Source: Erythrobacter sp. QSSC1-22B (GTDB lineage: Bacteria; Pseudomonadota; Alphaproteobacteria; Sphingomonadales; Sphingomonadaceae). From it: a stretch of 45,711 nt of DNA. The DNA lies in NCBI RefSeq assembly GCF_001678665.1, contig NZ_LZRP01000014.1, positions 1 through 45,711 of the forward strand, read 5' to 3'. The translations under genes were made by a program, and so were the position numbers. Numbering within the stretch: the stretch's first letter is position 1; every line of letters begins with the position of its first letter. The notes beneath the pieces are model-generated. The model ran no database searches. It worked only from the letters and a program-made list of their open reading frames with translations, and had not been told where the DNA came from. Positions 7,987 through 17,427 of the stretch are shown here, piece by piece.

Positions 7987-9130
7987 AGAGCCCAAGATAG
8001 ATAGGGATCTTCTGAAAGACGTAGAGAGGTACCCGCGCCAGCGTGGCAGGGGAAAGCACGGACCGCCCTTCTTTCCACCAAGCGAGAAGGGTGGCGCTAA
8101 GAGCAAGTGCCAAGGCCAATAAGATCGTCCAGGACGCAGCCCAGCACCCGCTCCACAGGCCGATTGTCAAAGTAACGAAAGAAGCGGCTGTCCCGACCAA
8201 TAAAAGCAAGGCAAGCGGCGGCACACATAGGTGCATACCAAGCGCTGTTTGGTGCGGCGATAAACGAGTCATTCCTGTCAGCAGTTGGGGCAAGGCGTAT
8301 TTGGAAGCGATACGGAGGAAGCCATGCTCCCACCGGCGGCGCTGGGCTACCGTGTCTCCGGCTGCGGCTGAGGAACTTGTAACTTGGGCACTCTCAACCA
8401 GTTGCACGGCTATACCCTGACGGGCGAGCTCTATCGAAAGGCGCAGATCCTCGACGACGTCCGCTGATGCTAACGGGGCGCTTTCGAAAATGACCCAGGG
8501 GAAAGCCATGCCTGTACCGAATAACGGTATCCCACCTCCTATCCGGTAGAGACCTCGAGCTCGGACGGAGTTCTTGATGAGCATCGCGAAATTCGAAATC
8601 TGGACGATAGGCGGGGCGCTTGGCGGTGCGTTTAGAAGATTGCTGGCCTGTACCGGCACCCCCATCGAAAACGCGCTAGAGATCAGACGTTCGATGCTCA
8701 GTCGGTCCGTCCGGCAGTCAGCGTCGAGGACCATCACAACGTCCGGCGGGTCGAAAATTAGGTGGTCTCGGCCATAAGCGAGCGCGAAGCCTTTTCCCCG
8801 CCTGGCCGCATCCGTCCGCTCAATCACCGTAGCACCGGCATCGCGTGCGATCTCGGCCGTCGCGTCTGTGCAGTTATCGGCGACGACCAACAACCGGACC
8901 TCGGGTCCGGCAATGGACAGCAAAGAGCTGACCGTCTCGCCTATCGTCACTGCTTCGTCGTGTGCTGGTATGAGGATTATTGCGCTGCGGGGCAGCGTTT
9001 CTCGCGGCGTTTCCCGCAAAGGGCGCAAGCCGACTAACACCTCAAGCGAGTAGGCCGCCAGAGCGACGGTGGGCGGAACAGCAATTAGCCACGCCAAGAT
9101 CTCAAACATCAGATGGCTATGCTCAGGCAT
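7931..9130 (-). CDS. Membrane glycosyltransferase, family 2
   Basis: A processive-type GT-A glycosyltransferase of 399-401 residues. One N-terminal membrane helix (about 10-35) precedes the catalytic domain with IPAHDEAVTIGETV, the metal-binding DAD (about 136-138) in MVLDADCR, the general-base ED in ASADVVEDLRLSIEL (about 227-228) and QRRRWEHG (about 263-270), which matches the QxxRW motif. Two or three hydrophobic helices follow at about 300-375. This D, DxD, ED, Q(R)xRW order is that of the cellulose synthase/ceramide glucosyltransferase group. The frame opens at a TTG (9136), but the ATG at 9130 or 9109 is more likely. It is transcribed towards the WecG-like gene and shares about 55 bases with it, which is unusual and may give antisense interference. 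Confidence 0.88.
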   Translation of the reverse strand: MPEHSHLMFEILAWLIAVPPTVALAAYSLEVLVGLRPLRETPRETLPRSAIILIPAHDEAVTIGETVSSLLSIAGPEVRLLVVADNCTDATAEIARDAGATVIERTDAARRGKGFALAYGRDHLIFDPPDVVMVLDADCRTDRLSIERLISSAFSMGVPVQASNLLNAPPSAPPIVQISNFAMLIKNSVRARGLYRIGGGIPLFGTGMAFPWVIFESAPLASADVVEDLRLSIELARQGIAVQLVESAQVTSSSAAAGDTVAQRRRWEHGFLRIASKYALPQLLTGMTRLSPHQTALGMHLCVPPLALLLLVGTAASFVTLTIGLWSGCWAASWTILLALALALSATLLAWWKEGRSVLSPATLARVPLYVFQKIPIYLGLFTSRQSNWNRTPRDGDRR

Positions 9131-9243
9131 GCTCAATCATTGCAAGCTCAGCCTCGGATTTGTCCTTTTTCGGCCCCTCCGGAACGATTGCCTTGCCTCT
9201 GCGCAGCAATGAGGTACTCGGCCTGTGATAAAAGGGAGCAGCT

Positions 9244-10200
9244 ATGTCACGGACGTATTTTTCGCAAAGGAGAGTGCTCGTTACCGGTGGTGCGGGCTTT
9301 GTCGGTTCCCACTTGATCGATAAACTGATCGAACAGGGAGATGAGGTGTTGTGCGTGGACAACCTGTTCACCGGCGCCAAAGCGAACATTGCGCACCTCT
9401 TGGGCCACCCACGCTTCGAATTCATGCGCCACGACATATGTTTCCCCCTCTTCGTCGAGGTCGATCTCATCTATAATCTGGCGTGTCCGGCTTCCCCCAT
9501 TCATTATCAGCACGATCCGGTCCAAACCACGAAGGTGTCGGTCATCGGCTCAATCAACATGCTTGGGCTCGCAAAGCGCGTTGGAGCGCGCATATTGCAG
9601 GCCTCAACCAGCGAAGTATATGGTGATCCCGCCGAGCATCCGCAGACGGAAAGCTACTGGGGCAACGTCAATCCTATAGGATTGCGTTCTTGCTATGACG
9701 AAGGCAAGCGGTGTGCTGAGACATTGTTTTTTGACTACCACAGGCAACACGATCTTGAAATCAAAGTAGCCCGCATTTTCAACACTTACGGACCTAGAAT
9801 GCACCCATCGGATGGGCGGGTCGTCTCTAACTTCATCATGCAAGCTTTGCGCGGAGAGGACATCACTATTTATGGTGAGGGCAACCAAACTCGCAGCTTT
9901 TGCTATGTCGATGACCTCGTTCGAGGCCTGATGAAGTTGATGGAAAGCAACGATGGTCTAACCGGCCCGGTGAATATCGGGAATCCCGTAGAGTTTACGA
10001 TCCGCGAGCTAGCAGAGCTCGTGCTTGAGATGACGGGCTCGCAGTCGAAGCTTATTGAGATGCCATTGCCTTCGGACGACCCCACGCAGCGGCGCCCCAA
10101 CATTGAGTTGGCACAGAACGAGCTCGGGTGGGAGCCCAAGATTCCGTTGCGCGAGGGCCTTGTGCCCACAATCGAGTTTTTCCGCCGGCTATCCAATTAG
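9244..10200 (+). CDS. UDP-glucuronate decarboxylase (UDP-xylose synthase)
   Basis: A short-chain dehydrogenase of 318 residues that oxidises and decarboxylates UDP-glucuronate to UDP-xylose with bound NAD+. The Rossmann motif [10 protein letters not shown] (15-24) and DNLFTG (39-44) are present. The family fingerprints are [30 protein letters not shown], and RSCYDEGKR with catalytic Tyr141 and Lys145. [12 protein letters not shown] is near the C-terminus. These are specific enough to prefer this function over a glucose or galactose epimerase. GGGAG sits just before the ATG. Its substrate would be supplied by the UDP-glucose dehydrogenase at 23055-24362. It ends 4 bases into the stop region of the convergent family-4 glycosyltransferase. 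Confidence 0.92.
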   Translation: MSRTYFSQRRVLVTGGAGFVGSHLIDKLIEQGDEVLCVDNLFTGAKANIAHLLGHPRFEFMRHDICFPLFVEVDLIYNLACPASPIHYQHDPVQTTKVSVIGSINMLGLAKRVGARILQASTSEVYGDPAEHPQTESYWGNVNPIGLRSCYDEGKRCAETLFFDYHRQHDLEIKVARIFNTYGPRMHPSDGRVVSNFIMQALRGEDITIYGEGNQTRSFCYVDDLVRGLMKLMESNDGLTGPVNIGNPVEFTIRELAELVLEMTGSQSKLIEMPLPSDDPTQRRPNIELAQNELGWEPKIPLREGLVPTIEFFRRLSN

Positions 10201-11351
10201 CGCCGGGCGAGAATTCCTACGATAAATTCACGGTATTGCTCTGCGATTGCAGGCCAAGCGAACCGCTCGATGCCCGCTGGTGCTGGGGTTTTGCCCGCAA
10301 ACAGCGCTGATCGCAATTGCGTCACCAGTTGCTGCTCCTGCTCAGTGTCGCACAAGAATTGTCCTGCGCCGAGTATCCAGCGCAGGCGCTCAGTCTCGTG
10401 TGCAACGATCGGAAGGCCGCAGGCCCAGGCTTCGAGAAACACATTGCCGAAAGACTCGAGCAAGGAAAGATGAAGGAAGGCGTCGGCGCAGCGGTAAAGG
10501 TCCGGCATTTCGTCTGCGGAAAGCGTGAGTTGATTGTATCGGCCGGGCAACAATTCGGCGGCGAGTTGCCGGGCTTCACCCCTTAGCGGGCCGTCTCCAG
10601 CAACTGCAAGGAAGGCATCGTCGAGCTTGGACACTGCCTTGATGCCATCCAGTACCCGTTTGCTCTCGATAAAAGCGCTGACCATGAGGATGACCGGCCT
10701 ATTGGCAGGTAACCCAAAGCGTTCCCGGCAAGACGCGCCCGGTTGGAAGCGCTTTAGATCAACCCCATTGGGTATGAGCGCGCAATTCCATTTCTCCTGA
10801 TTTCGGGCAAGGTAGTCCGGGTTAGTGCAAACCAAGCCGTCGCAGTCGAACGAGCGATACTCGGAAGCGTTTGTAACAGCCGGCCAATCGCCGTTCTGAG
10901 TTACGAATAAATGCGCGGTTCGCGAGGGGCTCTTGGCTCGAAGCGACCACTGCGTGAACGGGAAGGAACAGGTGATCGTGGCGTCGTAGTCTGCAAGTCG
11001 CTCGCGCACCATGAGATTGGTGGCAAATGTAGCGTCCTCCCAAGAGGTCTCTGATCGAAACGGCGGAAACTTCGGTAGGCGCTCAAACCGTTCTCGGCGC
11101 ACTGAGGGAACTTGATAAAACCGATAGGGTGCACCGGGCCTCGGCTCGCCCGAACCAGCGACGGTTACTACATCTCCTGAACGAGCCAGTTCGCTTGCAA
11201 CGGCGAGGAGGGCTACCTCGGCACCGCGGTCATAACGATGAAAGCCAGGGAGCGCGAAAAGCAGCTTCAACGCAGAACGAGCTTCCGCTATCTCCCCCGT
11301 CGATGGCTGAGGGGAAGCTAACGTTGCAGACGATGGACTGCTTTCGTTCAT
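10197..11351 (-). CDS. Glycosyltransferase family 4 (group 1)
   Basis: A GT-B fold glycosyltransferase of 384 residues. The N-terminal half has [26 protein letters not shown], matching the acceptor domain with its Gly-rich loop. The C-terminal half carries [37 protein letters not shown] and the donor-binding block [28 protein letters not shown], with the E-x7-E pattern of family 4 enzymes. It lacks membrane segments and should act on the inner face of the membrane on the growing lipid-linked repeat unit. It is the last gene of the exosortase-EpsI-EpsD operon, 15 bases after EpsD. Its sugar donor is unknown. There is no strong ribosome binding site before the ATG. Confidence 0.88.
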   Translation of the reverse strand: MNESSPSSATLASPQPSTGEIAEARSALKLLFALPGFHRYDRGAEVALLAVASELARSGDVVTVAGSGEPRPGAPYRFYQVPSVRRERFERLPKFPPFRSETSWEDATFATNLMVRERLADYDATITCSFPFTQWSLRAKSPSRTAHLFVTQNGDWPAVTNASEYRSFDCDGLVCTNPDYLARNQEKWNCALIPNGVDLKRFQPGASCRERFGLPANRPVILMVSAFIESKRVLDGIKAVSKLDDAFLAVAGDGPLRGEARQLAAELLPGRYNQLTLSADEMPDLYRCADAFLHLSLLESFGNVFLEAWACGLPIVAHETERLRWILGAGQFLCDTEQEQQLVTQLRSALFAGKTPAPAGIERFAWPAIAEQYREFIVGILARR

Positions 11352-11366
11352 TTGCCAGCCGTTTGC

Positions 11367-12242
11367 TCAGCTCGGGGCTTTTGCACGACCCTCGGCCGTT
11401 GCCGCATTACCGGAAGCCGATCCAGGCGATGCCGGCGGCCTAAAATCGTCTTGGTACTCAATCTCAGCTTGGTCACGGGCTGCCTTTAAGCGACGCTGCA
11501 ATACGGTCATTAGACCCTGGTTTTGCAGCACTTGTACCGCTGCAGCCTGCGCTTGGTCTCCGGACGTCGGCTGCCTGGCTTCCCCAGTGATCACAGCCGC
11601 AGTCACCATTCCTCCTTCCGGAAAAATGAAAGGTTCAGTGCGGGGCAGGGCTACGATCGCATTCATAGCTTCCTGTCCAACTTGGGCACTATCCAACCGA
11701 CCAGGTTCACGCGTGAATTCGATCCCGAGTTCGCGAAGCTGTGCAACAACTGCTTCCATCGTCTCGTCGTCTTCAAAGGCTTTCAGTTGTTCCGGATCCG
11801 CTGGCATCGGGAACTGAATACGGTCAATCGTATAGACCGTACGATCCGCAAACAGTGCCGGGTTTTCTTCGATGTATGCGGAAATCTCTGCCTGATCAGG
11901 CACGTCGGCGGAGCGTGATGCGTTCCTGCCGAGGATTTGCACAAGCAGCCCTTCCTCCATCTGGCGACTGCGCGTCACGAATTCCGGAGTTTGGTCGAGC
12001 CCCTCCTCGCGGGCAGCCTGGGCCAGAAGACGACGGTCTATAATCCTCTGCAGGGCTGCCTTCTGGATCATTGTCTTGTCGGCACCTTCTGGGACAGACA
12101 TTGCCTCTAGCTCCGTATTGATTTCCTGAAGTGTGATTTCCTCACCGTTGACAACAGCGGCCACTTGGCCAGTCGCCTCTTTATCGCATGCTGCCAGAAC
12201 AGTAAGGCAAGCAAGCAGGCTCAATTTTAACGACGCTCTCAT
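11367..12242 (-). CDS. EpsD-like peptidyl-prolyl isomerase lipoprotein
   Basis: A 291-residue lipoprotein (lipobox LAAC, cysteine 19) of the SurA/PrsA-like group named EpsD in EPS loci. The N-terminal chaperone segment VAAVVNGEEITLQEINTELE and the helix ALQRIIDRRLLAQAAREEGL are typical. The region around 130-215 would correspond to the parvulin-type domain but is only weakly like it, so isomerase activity is uncertain. The C-terminus (about 265-291) is a low-complexity Pro/Ala/Ser tail. GAGGG lies seven bases before the ATG. Position between EpsI and a glycosyltransferase shows it belongs to the exosortase/EPS machinery, most likely helping fold export components in the periplasm. Confidence 0.82.
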   Translation of the reverse strand: MRASLKLSLLACLTVLAACDKEATGQVAAVVNGEEITLQEINTELEAMSVPEGADKTMIQKAALQRIIDRRLLAQAAREEGLDQTPEFVTRSRQMEEGLLVQILGRNASRSADVPDQAEISAYIEENPALFADRTVYTIDRIQFPMPADPEQLKAFEDDETMEAVVAQLRELGIEFTREPGRLDSAQVGQEAMNAIVALPRTEPFIFPEGGMVTAAVITGEARQPTSGDQAQAAAVQVLQNQGLMTVLQRRLKAARDQAEIEYQDDFRPPASPGSASGNAATAEGRAKAPS

Positions 12243-12252
12243 ATCAACACCC

Positions 12253-12948
12253 TCACACCAAAAGTAATTTCTGCAGGCCCTGCGGGGAAGCAGCGATGAA
12301 ATCAGTAGAAAACCGCCTTAAGATTTCCAAGGCAGCGGTTGGATCGCGTCCAAGGAGCGACACGCGCATCATCGCGCCATCTGGAATACGTCCTTGCAGA
12401 TTTGCTTTGGCGACAACCCAGCGTTGTTCGCCCCAGCTCCGAGGGTAGGCTGTACCGAGACGCGTAAAATACAAAACCTGCTCGATCCGGTCAGGGCCCT
12501 TAGCAGTAAAAAAGTTTGAAGGAATCTGCCTTCCCGGAAGGTTGAGCGGGACGTCCACCGTCGGGCTCAATTCAAAGCCACCCACAGGATAGCAGACTTC
12601 GGGCCTGTGAACCTGAACCACCCCATCTTGAAGATGGTTGTAGGCCAAGAGAAACATTACTGACGCACCAGGCCCCTCGTACACCCGAGTTACGAGATTG
12701 TCATAGAGGCGGTCTGACAAGGCGTCGGGTGGGGGCAGGATCACGCCGCTCGAACCAACTGCTTTCCAATTCCCAAACCTCTCTGGCACCCACTCCTCAA
12801 ATCGCTTTGCTGGAACGGCCGCATAGGCTTTCGAGGGTTGCCGGGCGATCGCGACGGCTGAGGCAGCGGCAAGCGCGCCACCAATGAGGACATGTCGGCG
12901 AGAAATGAGCGGTGAACCACGAACTTCGAAGGATGTTTTTTCAGTCAT
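12253..12948 (-). CDS. epsI: Exosortase-associated protein EpsI
   Basis: A 231-residue EpsI family protein, known either as a separate gene or fused to the C-terminus of exosortases. A twin-arginine motif (SRRHVLIGG, arginines 17-18) followed by a hydrophobic stretch suggests export by the Tat route. The conserved core is visible as YNHLQDGVVQVHRPEVCYP (with the Cys of the family), and VLYFTRLGTAYPRSWGEQRW. Its first eight bases overlap the end of the exosortase gene, so the two are translated together. The arrangement and the neighbouring XrtV-accessory-like gene at 35435 suggest the V-type subfamily, which is recall-based and uncertain. Its job is thought to be support of substrate processing, but the mechanism is not known. 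Confidence 0.88.
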   Translation of the reverse strand: MTEKTSFEVRGSPLISRRHVLIGGALAAASAVAIARQPSKAYAAVPAKRFEEWVPERFGNWKAVGSSGVILPPPDALSDRLYDNLVTRVYEGPGASVMFLLAYNHLQDGVVQVHRPEVCYPVGGFELSPTVDVPLNLPGRQIPSNFFTAKGPDRIEQVLYFTRLGTAYPRSWGEQRWVVAKANLQGRIPDGAMMRVSLLGRDPTAALEILRRFSTDFIAASPQGLQKLLLV

Positions 12949-13843
12949 TGCGCCGTCTTCCTGTTCTTTCCCAGATTGGCCTGATCAATTCATCCAACGC
13001 GAAGATCACAGCTAGGGCAATGGCAAACATGAAGATGCCTGCAAAGTCGTGAAGGAACCCCTGAGCCGTTGCTTCACCGGCATGGTAGGTGAGAAGGATC
13101 AGAGTAACGACTCGAAAAAAATTCGCCGCGATAGCAACAGGCAAGATGAAGAGAACAAGTAGGCCAGCGTAACGTAGATCGGCTTGATGGCGGATATATA
13201 TGTAGAATAGCGAAATCGCCGTGAGAGAGACGATTGAATTCAATCCGGAGCAAGCAGCGGCAACTAAGAGCTCGTACTGCCCGATAAATATTCGGACCCC
13301 TTCTCCACCGATCGGATACCCGAATGCGCTTAAGAAAGCGATGGAGACCCGCGAGAGCTCCATTTTCAGTGGCGTGGTCACGGCTGCGACGACCGACTCA
13401 GGCGGTGGAAAAATAAATGCCAGATAAAGGAGAGGGAACCACAACTTGCGCATCGCTGCCCCGCCGATGACGCTGTAAAGCACCACCAGCAGAGCGCCAT
13501 ACATGAGATAGCCTTCAAGCTCTACGATCTGGGTAATTCGGGCAAAAACAAACAACGGCAGAAGGATGGCAAGTAGTGCAACCACCCGAACGACAGGAGG
13601 TGTTTGGGTTTCTGCTTTAGCTTGCGGCCATTCCCTCCACAGCAACCAGAGACCAGTGAAAAGTACGATCGGGCCGTGCGCTCCCTCCTCCCCACTCCAT
13701 GTTTCCCTGATTACGAAGCTCATGGTCGGGACCAAAAAAAGAACCACGCCGACAAGGAGCGCAATCCATCCCAGGAGGGCATTCGGGCCTCCGAACCTTC
13801 CAGAGCCGTTCTCTCCTTTTGCCTCTGTTGCTACGCTGGCCAT
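12941..13843 (-). CDS. xrt: Exosortase (PEP-CTERM sorting transpeptidase)
   Basis: A polytopic membrane protein of 300 residues with about eight hydrophobic helices. The three invariant residues of the exosortase family are all present: Cys198 in VAAACSGLNS, Arg244 in ANFFRVV and His265 in FLHDFAGIFMF. The enzyme cuts PEP-CTERM tails at the outer side of the inner membrane and probably transfers the protein to another molecule. It heads a four-gene leftward operon (exosortase, EpsI, EpsD, glycosyltransferase). Likely substrates in this window are the proteins at 20808-21425 and 33733-34389. Subtype V is suggested by separate EpsI and by the accessory-like gene at 35435, not by anything I can prove here. 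Confidence 0.93.
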   Translation of the reverse strand: MASVATEAKGENGSGRFGGPNALLGWIALLVGVVLFLVPTMSFVIRETWSGEEGAHGPIVLFTGLWLLWREWPQAKAETQTPPVVRVVALLAILLPLFVFARITQIVELEGYLMYGALLVVLYSVIGGAAMRKLWFPLLYLAFIFPPPESVVAAVTTPLKMELSRVSIAFLSAFGYPIGGEGVRIFIGQYELLVAAACSGLNSIVSLTAISLFYIYIRHQADLRYAGLLVLFILPVAIAANFFRVVTLILLTYHAGEATAQGFLHDFAGIFMFAIALAVIFALDELIRPIWERTGRRRND

Positions 13844-14053
13844 CTTTTATCGTATCTCACTTTTTGACTTGCCGGATCCGATGTCTGCCATATCTCTAGC
13901 GGTGCTTTCAGGTGGTAACAATCGCCGAATTGAGCTAGCGAGGAACCGTCTCTTATCGGGGCGCTTTGATATGCCGTGTCAGCGTTTAGCTTTAAATCAA
14001 CGGCCCTCCGAGAGCAGCGCGCTGAAGGATGGTTGCAGCGCAAGTTGAAATAT

Positions 14054-15025
14054 ATGCGAGTGAAAAGAAAAGTCGGACGAAATGTGCTGCTTTGGACCGC
14101 AGTTGGCTTGATGACGTTATCGGCTGCCGGCGCGATCTTCTATTCAGGTTGGGGGCGCTCTGGCAAATTGAGTTCCGGCAGGGACACTCCAATTGAGGAA
14201 TTATCGCCGATAGCGCAGCTTGCCCTTCCTCCCGGAATAGAGCAGCTGGAACTTCTGTCGGAAGACGAGGCTCTCGCCGCCAACAAGTCGCTCCCATACT
14301 CTGATGATCCTGTTGAAGCTGCCTCGCCTTTCAGGCAGTCTGCCGACTGGACGCAGGCAGCAACTTACGATTCTGCGCTCGAGTGCCTATCGGCCACGAT
14401 CTATTACGAAGCAAATGGGGAAGGGGCGGCCGGCCAGCGAGCCGTTGCCCAAGTTGTCTTGAACAGGGTCAGGCATCCTGCATTCCCCTCGTCAGTCTGC
14501 GGGGTTGTATATCAAGGCTCACATTTGCGCACCGGGTGCCAATTCACGTTCACGTGCGACGGGAGCCTGCTTAGGACTGCTTCAGCGCAAGGCTGGAGCC
14601 GAGCAGAGCGGATTGCAAGCGAAGCGCTTAAGGGCAAGGTGGAGCCTTCCGTCGGAATGGCAACTCACTACCACGCCAATTATGTATTCCCTTACTGGGC
14701 ACCGAGCTTGGCCAAGGTTGCGACGATCAACACGCATATCTTTTATCGCTGGAGTGGTTCCTGGGGTCGTCGACGTGCATTCAGTCAGGCGTATGCAGGC
14801 GAGCTCGTGAATTCGCCCAGCATTGAAACGGTCCCACTCCTTGAGGGCCTTGAGGAGGCTTTTCTCGATACGTCAGTTACCTCATCTGCAGGCGATCTAC
14901 CGCAGAGCCGCCCAAACAGAACCAGCCCACTTGCAGACGTGGAAGCGCCTTCATCAGTTCGAGCTGATCAGCGCTCGGGAACACTTAAGTTAGATGAAGC
15001 CCCTTCGGAGTTGGTCGTAGAATGA
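14054..15025 (+). CDS. SleB-type cell wall hydrolase
   Basis: A membrane-anchored hydrolase of the Hydrolase_2/SleB family, likely cutting peptidoglycan. After a basic start (MRVKRKVGR) there is one hydrophobic helix, then a linker, then the catalytic domain with LSATIYYEANGEGAAGQ (the Glu of EANGE is the expected catalytic acid), VAQVVLNRVRHPAFPSSVC and GCQFTFTCDG, ending near THYHANYVFPYW. A Ser/Pro/Asp-rich tail of about 90 residues follows. The start is doubtful: the frame is open from a GTG at 13976, and neither has a convincing ribosome binding site. It is divergent from the exosortase operon. Wall remodelling to allow the export complex to pass is one possible job. Confidence 0.82.
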   Translation: MRVKRKVGRNVLLWTAVGLMTLSAAGAIFYSGWGRSGKLSSGRDTPIEELSPIAQLALPPGIEQLELLSEDEALAANKSLPYSDDPVEAASPFRQSADWTQAATYDSALECLSATIYYEANGEGAAGQRAVAQVVLNRVRHPAFPSSVCGVVYQGSHLRTGCQFTFTCDGSLLRTASAQGWSRAERIASEALKGKVEPSVGMATHYHANYVFPYWAPSLAKVATINTHIFYRWSGSWGRRRAFSQAYAGELVNSPSIETVPLLEGLEEAFLDTSVTSSAGDLPQSRPNRTSPLADVEAPSSVRADQRSGTLKLDEAPSELVVE

Positions 15026-15028
15026 CAT

Positions 15029-15649
15029 GATCTCCTTGAGGCTTTACTCACAAGGTGAGACATGGCGCAGCGTAATCGGTTGAAGTGTGGCCGGCCGCCT
15101 GCGGTGTAAGTATCTTTGCGCGTTTATGGCTCTGATCGAGTGCATTCATATGCTCTGTCTGTTCAAGCAGCACGGTGCGGCCGCAGTCCCTTGTGAGGCC
15201 CGCATGTTGCAGGAAAGCGCCGATCTTTCATCAACCGTCAGGCTGCTTTGCTGGACGCGGAGGGCACTTAATGATGCCGTCACCGCTCTGGGCGCTCCGC
15301 GATCGACAACCTCAAACTTATCAAGGTGACCCCCGACCTAAAACGACTACACGTCGCCACGACTAGGCTGATGCGAGAGCCGTCCACAATTTCGCATCAG
15401 GATAACAAAGCAACTAATCGTGTCTTCACAAAATTTCTTTGCCTAGTATGCTGAGAAGATGCGAGAATTAAGTCCCGTGAATTTGGGTGGCGATAGCGGC
15501 TCGCGGCGCCGCAACGATATGCCTGAGTATTCACCTTTAGCCGCAAAGGTGTGGCGCGAACAGCGCGTGTCGAAACGCATCATTGTCACTTTATACAGCG
15601 ATAAGCCTTTTTCTGGCGCGCATGATTTTGGACCGCTTGTGGATGGGAA
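15029..15649. other. No clear gene between the SleB gene and manA
   Basis: I see no convincing gene here. Short frames at 15087-15329 and 15459-15659 on the plus strand lack good ribosome binding sites and recognisable motifs. The second overlaps the manA start by ten bases and could be a leader peptide, but nothing supports that beyond position. Confidence 0.4.
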
Positions 15650-16459
15650 GTGCCGGTGATCCTCGACACGAAAACGGTCGCAAAACCTTGGGGCGTCGAT
15701 GCTCTGCCCGCTCCTTTCAAGGGGCAAGGTGGGGGCGAGCGGATTGGCGAGATCTGGTTCGAGCCGCCCTCCTTGCTAAGTCAGCTCTTGGTCAAATACA
15801 TCTTCACTAGTCAGGCGCTGTCGGTTCAGGTCCACCCCTCTGATGCACAGACTCTCGCCGATGGCAAGGGCTGCCAAGGCAAGGAAGAATGCTGGTTGAT
15901 ACTGGAGGCCGAGCCAAATGCAAAACTTGGCATAGGATTCACCGAAGACCTCAGTCCTGATGCGATGCGCGATGCGGCAATAGACGGTTCGATTGAGCGC
16001 CTCTTGGCCTGGCATCCGGTGCAAGCCGGCGACTTTGTCTACATTCCAGCTAACACTGTGCACGCGATCGGGGCGGGAATTGCTCTGATTGAAGTGCAGC
16101 AAAATTCTGACATTACCTATCGCCTTTACGACTACGCCCGGCCGCGCGACCTGCATCTGGAAAGCGGCATATCTGTCGCGCTGGGTAGACCGCACGACGC
16201 CCTCCTACGCTCGCGGGTGCCTGAAGCTGGACACCAGCTACTGGTCGATGGCCCGCTTTTTCGACTCGATAGGCTCGACGGAGAACCAGGGATAGATTTG
16301 CATACTTGCTACACTGGCCCGCTTCTCGTCATCCCTTACGAAGGGTTGGCTCGTGTGGCTGGGGACATAGTCGTGGCAGGCCAGTGTGCACTGGCCCAAA
16401 GTCTCAGCTCGGTGGTTTTTACGGACAATTCCAAGGTGCTAATTGCTCAAACTACATGA
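15650..16459 (+). CDS. manA: Mannose-6-phosphate isomerase, class I
   Basis: A zinc cupin enzyme of 269 residues that interconverts fructose-6-P and mannose-6-P. Visible motifs are AKPWG at the start, GEIWFEP, the metal-binding ALSVQVHPSD (Gln and His), NTVHAIGAG (His) and EVQQNSDITYRLYDY. It is shorter than the roughly 390-residue E. coli enzyme, as is common for compact alphaproteobacterial forms. It starts at a GTG preceded by GGGAAG; a second GTG two codons later is also possible. In this locus it probably feeds GDP-mannose synthesis for the polysaccharide, though no GDP-mannose pyrophosphorylase or phosphomannomutase lies in the window. Confidence 0.9.
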   Translation: MPVILDTKTVAKPWGVDALPAPFKGQGGGERIGEIWFEPPSLLSQLLVKYIFTSQALSVQVHPSDAQTLADGKGCQGKEECWLILEAEPNAKLGIGFTEDLSPDAMRDAAIDGSIERLLAWHPVQAGDFVYIPANTVHAIGAGIALIEVQQNSDITYRLYDYARPRDLHLESGISVALGRPHDALLRSRVPEAGHQLLVDGPLFRLDRLDGEPGIDLHTCYTGPLLVIPYEGLARVAGDIVVAGQCALAQSLSSVVFTDNSKVLIAQTT

Positions 16460-16731
16460 GTGATGCGAGCTGTAAGGGAGCAAAACTGTTCGATTGTTGA
16501 ATTTTAAAGCAATCCTCGAAGTGGCCAGCACCTTATGGGTTTTCGTAAAGCTAAATGGGCGCCAGCATCCATCTGCGCTGCATTGCCGGAGATCATCCTC
16601 CGAACTGGGCTGGAATTTGCAACGGTGACTGAGATCCAACAAAGCAAGGTTGAACGAGCTCAATTGAGCGTTCCCGAATCGCAGTGTTGGCGCCTGCCAC
16701 ACGATTAATCCGGGACGTGCGCACCGATAAG

Positions 16732-17427
16732 CTAGGAAGTGCCTCTAGTTTGAATTTCGTCTAAAGGTGGGAACTTGAGAAAAAGCGGCGCTACGAAGAA
16801 GCCGAATAATAGCCCCCCAAGATGCGCTTCCCAAGCCACAAGCGCGCCACCCCCCGATAGGAAAGCGATGACCGCCAAGACGGCAAACAGGACAAGGTGG
16901 TTCTGAACGAAAAGTTTGACAACCATCCATGTCCTAGGCGATCGGATTGGAACAGCGTTTCCTGTCGAGGGATGGATCCGAGCTAGCATACCAAGCAGAC
17001 CGAAAACTGCGCCCGATGCGCCCAGCATTGACGCGGCTTCTCGGTTGTTCAGCAGCAAGAAAAATGTAGCCCCTGATACACCGCTTCCAACAAGTAGGTA
17101 CAGGTAACGCAGCCAAGCGATTGGAGGTTTTCCTAAGCGCGAAATAAGGGGCCCGCTCAATAGGAGCAGCACGGCAGAGTTCATGAGGATATGGACTAAC
17201 CCCCCATGCGCTACAATGTGGGTGAAAATTGGTAAGACAGGGTTCCGCGAGAGCAACTGCCATGACACGGCCCAAGATGCCATTTGGCCATCGGAGCCTA
17301 GCCAAAGGCCAGCTAACAAAACCACGATCGCCAAGGGTGCCACATGCGCGTGCCATGGCACTGGCCAATCTCTTGTAAAAAGATTGTTGCCCCCGTCCTC
17401 CGGAAGAGGTGCATCTTCAAAGTTCAT
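16732..17427 (-). CDS. Rhomboid family intramembrane serine protease
   Basis: A six-helix membrane protease of 231 residues that cuts transmembrane segments. The family residues are all there: His79 and Asn83 in LVHILMNS, the nucleophile Ser138 in GASGAVFGLLG, and His202 in WEAHLGGLLFGF. The N-terminus (about 1-28) is cytoplasmic and the C-terminus is short. It could be a general housekeeping rhomboid. Rhombosortases, which process GlyGly-CTERM proteins, are a related group, but no GlyGly-CTERM protein is seen here, so that reading is not supported. No clear operon partner: it lies alone between manA (convergent) and a gene-poor stretch. Confidence 0.9.
   Translation of the reverse strand: MNFEDAPLPEDGGNNLFTRDWPVPWHAHVAPLAIVVLLAGLWLGSDGQMASWAVSWQLLSRNPVLPIFTHIVAHGGLVHILMNSAVLLLLSGPLISRLGKPPIAWLRYLYLLVGSGVSGATFFLLLNNREAASMLGASGAVFGLLGMLARIHPSTGNAVPIRSPRTWMVVKLFVQNHLVLFAVLAVIAFLSGGGALVAWEAHLGGLLFGFFVAPLFLKFPPLDEIQTRGTS

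Noticed and set aside
15459..15659. 66-codon plus-strand frame overlapping the manA start
   Set aside because: Only its position favours it; the ribosome binding site is poor and no family is recognised.
15443..15727. 94-codon minus-strand frame upstream of manA
   Set aside because: No ribosome binding site or motif, and it overlaps the manA start.
16732..17427. Rhombosortase identity for the rhomboid
   Set aside because: No GlyGly-CTERM substrate is visible and the motifs do not single out that subfamily.
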